Assembly: GCA_964544595.1 (NCBI GenBank)
Contig: CAZJBM010000002.1
Span: forward strand, 1-64,000
DNA from: JAGBWK01 sp964544595
GTDB lineage: Bacteria > Bacteroidota > Bacteroidia > Bacteroidales > Muribaculaceae
DNA: 64,000 nucleotides
Direction: 5' to 3'
Shown: piece by piece, positions 1 to 8,923 of the stretch
Layout of the letters: each line of letters begins with the position of its first letter
Numbering within the stretch: the stretch's first letter is position 1
Notes under the pieces: model-generated
What the model was told of the DNA's origin: nothing
The model's input: the letters and a program-made list of their open reading frames with translations, nothing else
Database searches by the model: none
Made by a program: the position numbers and the translations under genes

Positions 1-67
1 TGGAGCCGAAAGCAAGCGTTCTGCGCTTCCCGGTCAAGTGGACGATGATGCATTTTGTCTTTCTCAT
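1..67 (-). CDS. 5' end of a leftward gene, partial at window edge
   Basis: An open frame starts with ATG at 67 and runs off the left edge after 22 codons, beginning MRKTKCIIVHLTG. A well-formed Bacteroidetes promoter lies just upstream (84-113), which is the main reason to believe it. Too little protein is present to name a family. Four GTTTACAT-like repeats at 200-294 hint that this could be the first gene of an insertion sequence, but that is inference. Confidence 0.4.
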   Translation of the reverse strand, partial: MRKTKCIIVHLTGKRRTLAFGS

Positions 68-83
68 ACTCTGAAATTTTCTG

Positions 84-113
84 CAAATATACACAAATAA
101 CAGCTATTTGCAA
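84..113 (-). promoter_or_regulatory. Promoter of the leftward edge gene
   Basis: On the minus strand TTG (113-111) is followed after 19 nt by TATATTTG (91-84). This fits the Bacteroidetes sigma-ABfr consensus TTG-N19-21-TAnnTTTG. Transcription would start about 7 nt further left, close to the ATG at 67. Confidence 0.6.
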
Positions 114-146
114 CCTTTTAAATAAAATATTTTAGGAAGTAGTCAC

Positions 147-166
147 AAAAAAACGGCACGAAGCCG
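147..166 (-). terminator. Weak intrinsic terminator, leftward
   Basis: The minus strand reads CGGC-TTCGT-GCCG followed by seven T. The stem is only four or five pairs, so this is tentative. It would insulate the promoter at 84-113 from leftward read-through. Confidence 0.35.
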
Positions 167-199
167 ATGCCATCTACCCATCCCACCTCCTGAACAGAT

Positions 200-294
200 A
201 ATGTAAACCCACCCTCCGCGATCAGAAGCCTAACGTAAGCCTCATGTAAACCTTTCGCCCCCGAAATGTAAACCGAAATTCAGCCAATGTAAAC
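200..294. repeat. Four AATGTAAAC direct repeats
   Basis: The motif (A/C)ATGTAAAC occurs at about 200, 243, 265 and 286 in a stretch without genes. Clusters of short repeats containing GTTTACAT resemble the multiple terminal repeats of IS21-type elements, but no matching transposase is visible, so the origin is unproven. I saw no other gene or site in 114-407. Confidence 0.5.
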
Positions 295-407
295 GCTTCG
301 TTTTTTCCGGCCATCCTCCTCACACATCCCTAACTCACGCTAAATCAAAACATTCCATCAAAAACCGCAGACCTCAACTTCAATCGCTTCGTTTTGTGCC
401 CCATACT

Positions 408-1049
408 TTATAACTTTTTAATCAACTCGTTTATGTTATAAATGCTCTCTCCAATCTCTTTCTGATTGTTATACAAATCAGGTTGAATTTTCATCATCTC
501 AAAATCTTTTATGAAGAGATATCCATTTATATAGAGAGAAGAGTTTATATCAGCCAATGTTTTGACCTCTTTTTCAGTTAGGAAATCAGAATAACTTAAT
601 ATTTCAAGAATAGAGTTTCTTATCCGAGTTCTATTATACTCAAGGAACTCTCTTATGTTTTTGAAGCCATAAATACCCAGACAATAAGCATCATAGAGGT
701 TCTTATTTTCAAAATCTGTAATGTATCCGTCTCTTGTTTTTGCTACTTCTGTAAAAGGTGGAAGATATATAGCATTCTTAGCACTATTGAGGTCCTGTTT
801 TATTCGATCTATCTTTGTTCGTAAAACTTGCCTCATTTTTCTTTTTTTCGTATAATAAGGTACTATATCGATAAAGACATAAAATATAACAGCAGCTAAT
901 ATACTATATGAGAGATTTACTATTATATCATTTATGTTATCAGCTTTTTGCCACTCTCCAAATTTCCAAAAGAGATCGAGCTTAATTGTGAGGATAGCAT
1001 ATATGCACGCTAAAACCACTAAAAGAATCATTGTTTTAACTTTGCTCAT
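408..1049 (-). CDS. Hypothetical two-helix membrane protein
   Basis: 213 residues, not recognised. Residues about 6-24 and 40-62 are hydrophobic and look like two membrane helices. The rest is charged and probably cytosolic, starting with a strongly basic stretch (KKRKMRQ). The gene is AT-rich compared with the core genes further right and stands alone between gene-poor stretches, so it is probably a recently acquired accessory gene. The ATG at 1049 is the only sensible start. No motif allows a function to be assigned. Confidence 0.6.
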   Translation of the reverse strand: MSKVKTMILLVVLACIYAILTIKLDLFWKFGEWQKADNINDIIVNLSYSILAAVIFYVFIDIVPYYTKKRKMRQVLRTKIDRIKQDLNSAKNAIYLPPFTEVAKTRDGYITDFENKNLYDAYCLGIYGFKNIREFLEYNRTRIRNSILEILSYSDFLTEKEVKTLADINSSLYINGYLFIKDFEMMKIQPDLYNNQKEIGESIYNINELIKKL

Positions 1050-1290
1050 AAATCATTAGTTAAATTTAAAGGTGATTTTATCAATGCAAAAATACGAAAT
1101 ATATTTCAAGAATGGCGATGATATAATATTCAAAAATGTTCTTATCTGAATGAAAATGAAAGTCGTTGAAGTCTAATCTAACCTCAACGACCTTCAAATT
1201 TAGGCTATCGCTTTCATTTCAGTGTGTTATGCATATTTTGCAGTGTTCAGTTCTGTCTCTCTGTGAATATTCCGAGCCAATTATACATAC

Positions 1291-3747
1291 CTATCTGTAC
1301 ATTACCTTTGTTGCTTTTGTTTTTCCTTTGATTATATATAATCTGTCTTTTTGTAATTTACTCAACGCAACGGATTGTTTATCTTGAATCAGTAAATTTC
1401 CTAAAACATCATAAATTTCAATAGTTTCTTCGTCGGAAAATATTTCCTTAATTCCTGATGCACCTTCAACTACTACTATCATTTCTGTTGAAAGGCCATC
1501 ACAGGTAGCGCTAATGATAGTACGACCTTCACTAATGGCACATATAAGACCTGTGTTTGATACTTCTGCGATATCAATATTTTCAGAATGGTAGTAAATA
1601 TTTTTATTTGGATAATTAGGAGATATAGCTGTGGATAATCGAAATTCTTCGCCAACTTTTAGATTAATAATATCAGAAACACCCTCAAATCTAATAGTTG
1701 TTATTGGAAATTCGGATTCAGTGATATTCTTAAATAATCCCCAATAGGGATGAATCCAGTATCGATTCTTACAAGAAGTTGGAACTTGTAATAAAGAATT
1801 ATTATAAACGTCGGCATCAAAAATATTTTCAAATATATGAGGTGGAATAGGATTTAAGCATTGAATTAAGTCAATCTCTTGATTATATACAAAAGCTGTT
1901 TCATCAATAAATTCACAAATACCGTTTATACAAATTGTTTTTAATTTATTGGATGAGAATGCACCTTTCTTTATCTTGGTGGTGCTGATTGGCAATGCTA
2001 GCTCTGGTAAATTGCACGAAGAAAATGAAAATTCACCTATAGAATCAATGACGCAATCGTTAAAGAATAATTTAGATAGATTACGGCATCTTGAAAAGAG
2101 ACAATCTTCTATATAGTGTATCTTGCCACCAAATTCTACTTCCTCTATGGTCTCAATCCCATCAAAAAGAATATTTTCGCCCCATAGATAATAATAATTA
2201 AGGACATCGCCATAGCTATCTGTACGTGTATGGTATAATTCTTTGCCCTGCCGCGTATTCTTTATCTGACGATTGATCACAACTTTTTTCAGAGGGCAAC
2301 CTGCAAATAAATCAAGATGAGGAACCCTATTATAATGGTAGGTCCAATGTACCCCGGTTCTTTCTCTTTCACCACCTCTATCCTCTAATTCATAATTAAA
2401 TACCAATTGCTTATCGGAAGATTCAAACTCAACATAAGATAAACTTTTACAATCGTAAAATGCTTTATATCCAATTCCTACAATGGAATGAGGAAGTGTG
2501 ATTTGTGTTATCTTTGAACAACTGTAAAATGCTTCTTCTCTAATTTCTTTAAGAGAATATGGAAACTCAATGGAATTAAGACTATAACAGTATCCAAATG
2601 CTCGACGGCCAATTGTCTCCAAAGAAGATGGCAAAATAATAGCATCTAAATACTTACAATTCTCAAAAGTACTTTCTCCAACCTCTATTAGACCCTGAGG
2701 TAATATAATGGTTTTTAAATTCTCACATGATTCAAAAGTACCATAGAGGTATTCTATATGTGAAATTGATAAATCTACTGTACATAAATTCTTACAATAA
2801 CCAAATGCCGCCCCAATATATTTTAATGAATTTTGAGCCACAAAAGAATTTAAAGGACAAAATGTGAATACCTCATCACTAATCGTTTCGACGCCAGTCA
2901 TACCACTAATAAATTGGAGCCCCGAAGAATAGAAACAGCGACTTCCAATAGCTTTTACTGAAGAAGGGATATATATTTCGGATAGTTTTTCACAATTAAG
3001 GAATAGATCATTCGGTAGGAATGACACATTATTTGATATTTCTACTTTATTAACAGGATTGTTGTTAAAACAGCCGTTGTTTAAATCGCGACCGATATAA
3101 ACGGTTTCAATCTTACACTCATTAAACAAACCGTTATTCCAATTACTTTTCCAGTTTTCTCCAATGGACAGTACTTTTTCAGAATCATTAAAAACTACTT
3201 TGTTTAATGATATACAACCATTAAAGGATTTATCACCAATACTTTCTACAGAGGCAGGTATGGTTATAGCCATGAGGGAGACGCAATCTACGAAACATGA
3301 TTCTCCGATTGTTTGCAAACCGTCATTTAGTTTGATCGTTTTTAAACTTCGTTTTGAATGAAAAGCTTTATCGGAAATCGCCGTTGTGCCAAGTGGCATT
3401 AAGAAGTTTTGAATATTATCACAACCATAAAGGAAAAAGGGAGTAATGGTATTATCTTCACATTCCCATGCGTTATTGTCATGCTGATAATAAGGCATAC
3501 CACCTTCTTTGATAGTGGCATTTTGCAAATCAAGGGTTTTGAGATTTACACACTTGTTGATAGTTAATACATCTGTACCGTTAATTTCTCCACTTATGGT
3601 TAATTCTGAAATTTCACCAATAGTAGACAAGTCTATTTGGTTAATCAAATTTCCAGCACTTACAAGTGCAATTTCAAGCTTGGTCCCGTAAGAAACATTT
3701 GGAATTATTATGAATAAAGTCAAAATCAAATCTGTTAACCACCTCAT
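1291..3747 (-). CDS. BspA-like leucine-rich-repeat surface protein with Ig-like domain and C-terminal sorting-type tail
   Basis: 818 residues. A signal peptide covers about 1-21. Residues about 95-620 are tandem LRR_5/BspA-type repeats, seen as recurring L-x-x-I-x-L-P-x-S/G-L-x-x-I-G-x-x-x-F/A-F-x-x-C patterns. A Big_2-like Ig domain follows at about 682-765. The last 50 residues (IYDVLGNLL, then a short beta segment ending KVMYR) resemble a type IX secretion sorting tail. Such proteins are exported and often bind host matrix or other bacteria. The gene is AT-rich and has a long structured leader. Family assignment is confident; the ligand is unknown. Confidence 0.85.
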   Translation of the reverse strand: MRWLTDLILTLFIIIPNVSYGTKLEIALVSAGNLINQIDLSTIGEISELTISGEINGTDVLTINKCVNLKTLDLQNATIKEGGMPYYQHDNNAWECEDNTITPFFLYGCDNIQNFLMPLGTTAISDKAFHSKRSLKTIKLNDGLQTIGESCFVDCVSLMAITIPASVESIGDKSFNGCISLNKVVFNDSEKVLSIGENWKSNWNNGLFNECKIETVYIGRDLNNGCFNNNPVNKVEISNNVSFLPNDLFLNCEKLSEIYIPSSVKAIGSRCFYSSGLQFISGMTGVETISDEVFTFCPLNSFVAQNSLKYIGAAFGYCKNLCTVDLSISHIEYLYGTFESCENLKTIILPQGLIEVGESTFENCKYLDAIILPSSLETIGRRAFGYCYSLNSIEFPYSLKEIREEAFYSCSKITQITLPHSIVGIGYKAFYDCKSLSYVEFESSDKQLVFNYELEDRGGERERTGVHWTYHYNRVPHLDLFAGCPLKKVVINRQIKNTRQGKELYHTRTDSYGDVLNYYYLWGENILFDGIETIEEVEFGGKIHYIEDCLFSRCRNLSKLFFNDCVIDSIGEFSFSSCNLPELALPISTTKIKKGAFSSNKLKTICINGICEFIDETAFVYNQEIDLIQCLNPIPPHIFENIFDADVYNNSLLQVPTSCKNRYWIHPYWGLFKNITESEFPITTIRFEGVSDIINLKVGEEFRLSTAISPNYPNKNIYYHSENIDIAEVSNTGLICAISEGRTIISATCDGLSTEMIVVVEGASGIKEIFSDEETIEIYDVLGNLLIQDKQSVALSKLQKDRLYIIKGKTKATKVMYR

Positions 3748-3762
3748 TTTGTTTTTCCTTTT

Positions 3763-3902
3763 GCATCTATGGCTTTAAGATGCTTTTGTATGTGAATGAT
3801 TGAAAGACCACACAAAGAAAGTGGAGCCAATATTTCCACTTACCTTATTGGGGTGGCCCTAGGATAGCCATAAATACAGATAAGTGAAACGGACTCCACT
3901 TT
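3763..3902 (-). promoter_or_regulatory. Structured 5' leader of the LRR gene
   Basis: Between the candidate promoter at 4060-4067 and the ATG at 3747 lie nested inverted repeats: 3818-3828 with 3891-3902, inside that 3837-3842 with 3881-3886, and a small central hairpin at 3853-3870. A separate hairpin (3763-3768 with 3778-3783) sits just before the ribosome-binding region. Together they could form a folded leader of about 140 nt. No known riboswitch class was recognised. Confidence 0.4.
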
Positions 3903-4059
3903 GACTGTATATCAAGTGAGATGATATTACAAGCCAAAGAGAGCATCTTTCACCTCCATTCTGTATTTAATTGGTTGAAATTTCCTAGGTTTCTCCAATA
4001 AGAATGAAGCGAAAACGCCTTCTATGTATGTCTGCTTACCCTTAATGGGTTTGCAGTTG

Positions 4060-4067
4060 CAAAGTTA
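4060..4067 (-). promoter_or_regulatory. Candidate -7 box for the LRR gene
   Basis: The minus strand reads TAACTTTG, a match to TAnnTTTG, about 313 nt upstream of the LRR start. No clear TTG lies at the expected distance, so only half of the promoter is convincing. The rest of 4068-4412 contains only a 60-codon frame without support and AT-rich sequence. Confidence 0.4.
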
Positions 4068-4412
4068 GCAATTATCTTTGAAAGACATCCTCTATATGTA
4101 GCTATTATTTAATAGCTGTATTAAAAATCCAGTAGATAGTATGTTTCTAATAGTTCTTTTTCTCTCAATCCAAGATAGATTTTGGTAACCACACCCAATA
4201 AATAACCCCATTCTGTAATCACCACCTTTCGCTATTGTACTGGCTAAATTACTCAAAAAAATTGTATCTACCAAGTATAGGGTACGATTTTAGGGTACAA
4301 TTTTACAAAACAGGTTAAAAAAGCAACCACTTAGCAATCAGTGAAGTCTGTGCTAAGTGGCTGATTTATATAAATTAAAATAAAAATTATTCTGGGTGTC
4401 AGAGTGGGTTAA

Positions 4413-5936
4413 TTATTCCCACTCGATTGTGCTTGGCGGCTTTGAGGAGATGTCGTAGGTTACGCGGTTGACGCCTTTAACGTGGTTGATGATGTCGTTG
4501 GACACTTTAGCGAGGAATTCGTAGGGGAGATGTGCCCAGTCGGCTGTCATGGCATCGGTAGAGGTGACAGCTCGCAATGCGACGGCGCGCTCATATGTAC
4601 GCTCGTCGCCCATGACTCCAACGCTTTGAACAGGGAGGAGTATGACTCCCGCCTGCCATACCTTGTCGTAAAGATCCCAATCGCGAAGTCCCTGGATGAA
4701 GATGTGGTCAGCTTCCTGGAGCACCGCAACCTTCTCGGGAGTGATGTCGCCGAGTATGCGCACAGCCAGACCGGGGCCGGGGAAGGGATGTCGCTTGATA
4801 AGGTGATCCGGCATGCCGAGCTCGCGACCTACGGCGCGCACCTCGTCCTTAAATAGAAGTCTCAAAGGCTCGCAAAGCTTGAGATTCATCTTTTCGGGCA
4901 GGCCGCCGACGTTGTGGTGGCTCTTTATGGTCGTTCCGGTAATCGAAAGCGACTCGATGCAGTCGGGGTAGATAGTGCCTTGGGCAAGCCATTTCACATC
5001 CTTGATCTTGTGAGCCTCTTCGTCGAACACGTCGATAAATCCTTTGCCGATGATTTTGCGCTTGCGTTCAGGCTCTGTAACTCCGGCCAGCTCGGCGAAG
5101 AATTTGTCGGAAGCATCGACACCGATAACATTAAGGCCAAGACATTCATAATCATGGAGAACGTTTTTAAACTCGTCCTTGCGGAGCATGCCGTGATCCA
5201 CGAAGATGCAGGTGAGATTTTTGCCGATAGCCTTGTTGAGAAGCACGGCGGCAACCGAAGAGTCGACTCCGCCCGACAGCCCGAGCACAACCTTGTCGTC
5301 TCCGAGCTGCTCGCGAAGTGAAGCTACGGTCGATTCGATAAACGATGCCGCGCTCCAGTCCTGCTTCGATCCGCAGATGTCAACAACAAAGTTTTCGAGC
5401 AAGCGGGTGCCTATTTCGGTATGATACACTTCGGGGTGGAACTGCACGCCCCATATCTGCTCCTTAACCGACTGGTATGCCGCGATGGCGACCTTGTCGG
5501 TAGAGGCGATAGACTTAAAGTCGGGGCCAAGCGAAGTGATAGTGTCGCCGTGGCTCATCCAAACGGTCGACCCCGCTTCGATACCTTTCATCAGAGGGGA
5601 GTCGCTGTCGACTTTCGACAGGATAGCGCGGCCATATTCGCGTGAATTGGCAGGCTCGACAGTGCCGCCGTTGGTATAGGCGATGAACTGCGCTCCGTAG
5701 CAAATACCAAGCACGGGGAGCTTGCCGCGGAAATCGGCCAGCTCTGTTTTAAACGCTTTTTGGTCGTAAACCGAGAAAGGTGAACCCGAAAGAATCACGC
5801 CGATAACCGAGGGGTCGTCTTTGGGGAATTTGTTGTAGGGCACGATTTCGCAGTATGTGTTAAGCTCTCTTACTCTGCGGCCGATGAGCTGTGTGGTCTG
5901 AGAGCCGAAATCGAGAATAATTATTTTTTCCTGCAT
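4413..5936 (-). CDS. guaA: GMP synthase (glutamine-hydrolysing)
   Basis: Makes GMP from XMP, ATP and glutamine, the last step of guanine nucleotide synthesis. The protein is 507 residues when started at the ATG at 5936 (MQEKIIILDFGSQ); upstream in-frame codons are not conserved-looking. The class I amidotransferase domain has nucleophile Cys79 (GICYGAQ) and the pair H167/E169 (FHPEV). The ATP-pyrophosphatase P-loop SGGVDSS is at 221-227. The C-terminal dimerisation domain is complete and ends in the family-typical PPSTIEWE. Full length, all key residues present. Confidence 0.97.
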   Translation of the reverse strand: MQEKIIILDFGSQTTQLIGRRVRELNTYCEIVPYNKFPKDDPSVIGVILSGSPFSVYDQKAFKTELADFRGKLPVLGICYGAQFIAYTNGGTVEPANSREYGRAILSKVDSDSPLMKGIEAGSTVWMSHGDTITSLGPDFKSIASTDKVAIAAYQSVKEQIWGVQFHPEVYHTEIGTRLLENFVVDICGSKQDWSAASFIESTVASLREQLGDDKVVLGLSGGVDSSVAAVLLNKAIGKNLTCIFVDHGMLRKDEFKNVLHDYECLGLNVIGVDASDKFFAELAGVTEPERKRKIIGKGFIDVFDEEAHKIKDVKWLAQGTIYPDCIESLSITGTTIKSHHNVGGLPEKMNLKLCEPLRLLFKDEVRAVGRELGMPDHLIKRHPFPGPGLAVRILGDITPEKVAVLQEADHIFIQGLRDWDLYDKVWQAGVILLPVQSVGVMGDERTYERAVALRAVTSTDAMTADWAHLPYEFLAKVSNDIINHVKGVNRVTYDISSKPPSTIEWE

Positions 5937-6021
5937 ACTATGAATTGTGAATTGATAGCGCGAAGATACGAAAAATTCGTTACAAAAAAGAGTAATCGAG
6001 GCCAACAAAGCGCGATTGCCC

Positions 6022-6789
6022 TTATTGCCATCCCCAGAACTCAATCTCGGAGATCGATAAATCGTCCCATCGGGTGCCGTGGATTATATCGCGGGGCCAA
6101 AATGAAAAATTAATAGTGGTTATGTTGTTGTTGGATTCGAGGTCGGGGTCGATTTTGAGTATTTGGGGCGCCGGAGTGTCGGTTACGTCACCGTCATAGA
6201 GAAATTCGGTAGCCATTTCGAAGTCGGAGGGATGGGTGTAATCGGCGTTGAAGATATGGTAGGCCGAGGGGCGAGAGTTTTCCACGAATCTCTTCTTGTT
6301 TTTGGCATATCCGTTGCGAATAACGATATGAGAGAGTTTCACCGGTCGGGCGAATTTGAATGTAGGCCCGGCGATGCCGCTCATATCCATATTGTCAGGG
6401 TCGTCGGAGTGCACCGCCCAGCAGGTAGCGGGGTCGCCGTCGATTAGGTTTTGGGCCACGTAGGTGTTTCCCGCCTCTGGCGGAATGTTGCGGAAGGTTC
6501 TTACCGAAGCCACTTTGAGTTTCTTGGGCGGCTGTTGGGCGGGAGTGCGTTTTGATGGTGAGTGGTCGATAGAAGCCGGTGCGGCCTCGGCGGTGTTGGC
6601 CGTTAAGTTCGCGTCGTTATCGTTATTGGAGTTGACGACAAGTAAGGTTATGCCAACGGCAACCACTGCGACCGCGGCGCATATAAGCGCGACGGCCAAA
6701 GGACTCAATTTGCCTTTTGCTGAAGAGTTGGCCGGGCGTAACGGCTGAGTGTTGTTGCTGCCCGGGTAATCCGATCTGTTTTCCGACAT
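6022..6789 (-). CDS. Membrane-anchored protein with discoidin/NADase-type glycan-binding-like domain
   Basis: 255 residues. The first 26 are polar, then about 27-51 form one hydrophobic helix, followed by a low-complexity linker. Residues about 90-255 look like a beta-sandwich sugar-binding domain related to F5/8-type and NADase-type glycan-binding domains: an LIDGDPATCW core, an I-V-I-R-N-G-Y-A-K strand and a final ISEIEFWGW strand. The topology suggests a cytoplasmic N-terminus with the sandwich in the periplasm. It lies upstream of guaA on the same strand but is not obviously linked in function. The family call is moderate and no enzymatic motif is seen. Confidence 0.65.
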   Translation of the reverse strand: MSENRSDYPGSNNTQPLRPANSSAKGKLSPLAVALICAAVAVVAVGITLLVVNSNNDNDANLTANTAEAAPASIDHSPSKRTPAQQPPKKLKVASVRTFRNIPPEAGNTYVAQNLIDGDPATCWAVHSDDPDNMDMSGIAGPTFKFARPVKLSHIVIRNGYAKNKKRFVENSRPSAYHIFNADYTHPSDFEMATEFLYDGDVTDTPAPQILKIDPDLESNNNITTINFSFWPRDIIHGTRWDDLSISEIEFWGWQ

Positions 6790-6882
6790 AATATCTGTGT
6801 TTAGAAGGTTGATGTCGCAAAGGTAGTAAAAAAATCGGCAACTCGGTTAAGCGTTAAGCTATAATATATAGCCCATTCAAAT

Positions 6883-7000
6883 GTTCCACGGAGTAGGGGC
6901 GAAGTTATTTACAAAAGCGAGCACTTATTAACATTTAGCTTTTATTCACTTTTTTATCCCGACGAAATGTAGTTACTTTGCACCCGTGAAAGCGTGGAAC
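6883..7000. promoter_or_regulatory. Inverted half-sites GTTCCACG / CGTGGAAC around the parA promoter
   Basis: GTTCCACG (6883-6890) and its exact reverse complement CGTGGAAC (6993-7000) flank the parA promoter region. Each resembles one half of a parS site (TGTTNCACGTGAAACA family). They could be operator or ParB half-sites, but neither is a full parS, so the role is inferred. Confidence 0.35.
6973..6980 (+). promoter_or_regulatory. Candidate -7 box of parA
   Basis: TTACTTTG differs by one base from TAnnTTTG and lies 79 nt before the parA ATG. The -33 element is a T-rich TTT rather than TTG. Reasonable but not certain. Confidence 0.45.
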
Positions 7001-7058
7001 GTTTTTTTAGCGGCAATGCCGCTGTCCCTCGCTTGCTCTAACTTATCGTTACAATTTT

Positions 7059-7835
7059 ATGGGTAAAATTATTGCAATCGCAAACCAAAAAGGTGGAGTA
7101 GGAAAAACCACCACCACCATAAATCTCGGCGCTTCGCTTGCCAAAGCAGGTAAAAAAGTGCTTATCATAGATGCTGACCCACAGGCCAACTCCACTTCGG
7201 GCTACGGTATTGACCCCCGCACGATGAACTCTTCGATCTATGAATGTCTCGTTGACGGCTACCCTGTAGACGGCTCGCAGGTGCCCACTTGCGTTGAAGG
7301 TCTCGATCTCATAGGCTCTCGCATAGATCTCGCCGGAGCTGAAATCGAACTCATCAACAAGCCCCACCGCGAACGCGTGCTTTCTGACCTGCTTGCCTCG
7401 GTCAAAGACAAATACGATTTCATATTAATCGACTGCTCCCCCTCGCTCGGGCTGATCACGGTAAATGCACTGACCGCAGCCAACTCGGTCATCATACCGG
7501 TGCAGGCAGAGTACTTCGCCCTCGAAGGCATCAGCAAGTTGCTCAACACTATCCGCATAATAAAATCGAAGCTCAATCCCTCGCTTGAAATCGAGGGATT
7601 CCTGCTCACCATGTACGACGCTCGTCTGCGCCTTGCCAACCAGATATATGAGGAGCTAAAAGGTCACTTCGCCGATATGGTGTTTGACACCGTCATCCCG
7701 CGTAATATCCGATTGAGCGAGGCTCCAAGCCATGGCCTTCCGGCCATACTCTACGATCCCGAAAGCCGCGGAGCTACCTCCCATGTGCTTCTCGCAAAGG
7801 AAATCATAGCCAAAAACAAGAAGAAAGCGGGTTAA
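7059..7835 (+). CDS. parA: Chromosome partitioning ATPase ParA/Soj
   Basis: 258 residues. A deviant Walker A motif KGGVGKTT lies at 11-18, the switch I region DADPQ at 38-42 and the Walker B-like IDCSPS near residue 126, all diagnostic of ParA/MinD ATPases. It binds DNA as an ATP dimer and moves ParB-parS complexes during chromosome segregation. It is followed 133 nt later by parB and lies in a core region with envelope genes, so this is the chromosomal and not a plasmid system. The start gives the standard MGKIIAIANQ N-terminus. Confidence 0.96.
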   Translation: MGKIIAIANQKGGVGKTTTTINLGASLAKAGKKVLIIDADPQANSTSGYGIDPRTMNSSIYECLVDGYPVDGSQVPTCVEGLDLIGSRIDLAGAEIELINKPHRERVLSDLLASVKDKYDFILIDCSPSLGLITVNALTAANSVIIPVQAEYFALEGISKLLNTIRIIKSKLNPSLEIEGFLLTMYDARLRLANQIYEELKGHFADMVFDTVIPRNIRLSEAPSHGLPAILYDPESRGATSHVLLAKEIIAKNKKKAG

Positions 7836-7968
7836 TAGCCGATAAAATCGCAGGTAGCGCATCGCTTTAAACGTATTTCGGCCTGTAGTTAACGGCTTTC
7901 ATGGCTTAAAAGACCCCATCAGTCACCAATTTTTTGATTCGGTTCAAAGTAAATAATAACTCATACAA

Positions 7969-8862
7969 ATGGCAATCAAACGCAATGCTTTAGGCCGCGG
8001 CCTCGACTCGCTGATTTCGATGGACGACACGCCCGCGCGCGGTTCATCGGCAATCAACGAAATATCTCTCGACAAAATCTCTCCCAACCCCGCTCAGCCG
8101 CGTACCAACTTCGACGAGGAGGCTCTTGAAGATCTCGCGACCTCGATTCGCGAAATAGGCATCATTCAGCCTATTTCATTGCGTAAGGTAGGACCCGACT
8201 CCTATCAGATCATTGCCGGAGAGCGTCGCTACCGCGCTGCCATTAAAGCGGGGCTCGAAACGGTCCCTGCCTACATCCGCTCGGCCAACGATACTGAGCT
8301 GACTGAGATGGCTCTTATCGAGAACATTCAGCGCGAAGACCTCAACGCTATAGAAATCGCGCTGACGTTCAAAAAACTCATAGAGCAATATGAGCTCACG
8401 CAGGAGCGTTTGAGCGAGCGCATCGGCAAGAAGCGCGCCACGATTGCCAATTTCCTGCGTCTTTTGCGTCTCCCCGCTGAGGTGCAGCTCGGCCTTCGCG
8501 ACAAACGTCTTGACATGGGCCACGCCCGCGCGTTGTTATCTATAGATGAGCCGAAGCTTCAGCTCAAACTCTACAATCAGATAGTGAAGGAGGGACTCTC
8601 GGTGCGCAAGGTTGAGGAACTCGCCAAAGCCTATGCCAACGGCGATCTCGACTCCGCAGCGAAGCCAGAGGCGAAAAAGCGAGAGAAAAACAACGATTTC
8701 GACATACTGCGTCGCCAGCTTTCGGCAGCGTTTAACTCGCCCGTAAGGTTCTCTTGCGACCGCAATGGCAAAGGTAACATCACCTTCCCGTTCAAAAACC
8801 AGGACGAACTTGCCAAATTAATTACTATATTTGACAGGCTAAAAGCCCAAAACCAAGCATAA
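7969..8862 (+). CDS. parB: Chromosome partitioning protein ParB/Spo0J
   Basis: 297 residues. The N-terminal MAIKRNALGRGLDSLI segment is the usual ParA-activating motif. The CTP-binding ParB/Srx domain shows GERRYR at 84-89 and ENIQRE at 118-123, followed by the helix-turn-helix at about 144-165 and a C-terminal dimerisation segment. It binds parS, spreads as a CTP clamp and loads condensin. Complete, with a typical length for the family and adjacent to its partner parA. Confidence 0.96.
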   Translation: MAIKRNALGRGLDSLISMDDTPARGSSAINEISLDKISPNPAQPRTNFDEEALEDLATSIREIGIIQPISLRKVGPDSYQIIAGERRYRAAIKAGLETVPAYIRSANDTELTEMALIENIQREDLNAIEIALTFKKLIEQYELTQERLSERIGKKRATIANFLRLLRLPAEVQLGLRDKRLDMGHARALLSIDEPKLQLKLYNQIVKEGLSVRKVEELAKAYANGDLDSAAKPEAKKREKNNDFDILRRQLSAAFNSPVRFSCDRNGKGNITFPFKNQDELAKLITIFDRLKAQNQA

Positions 8863-8923
8863 CCGCAGCCACAAACTGTGTTGTCGGTTGCGTAACCAAT
8901 TAGGTATCACTATCTTCCAAGTA

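Noticed and set aside
4092..4274. 60-codon frame on the minus strand upstream of the LRR gene
   Set aside because: It lies upstream of the likely promoter, has no recognised feature and no ribosome-binding signal.
5937..6044. 36-residue N-terminal extension of GuaA
   Set aside because: It overlaps the neighbouring gene and is not part of the conserved protein; the start at 5936 gives the family N-terminus.
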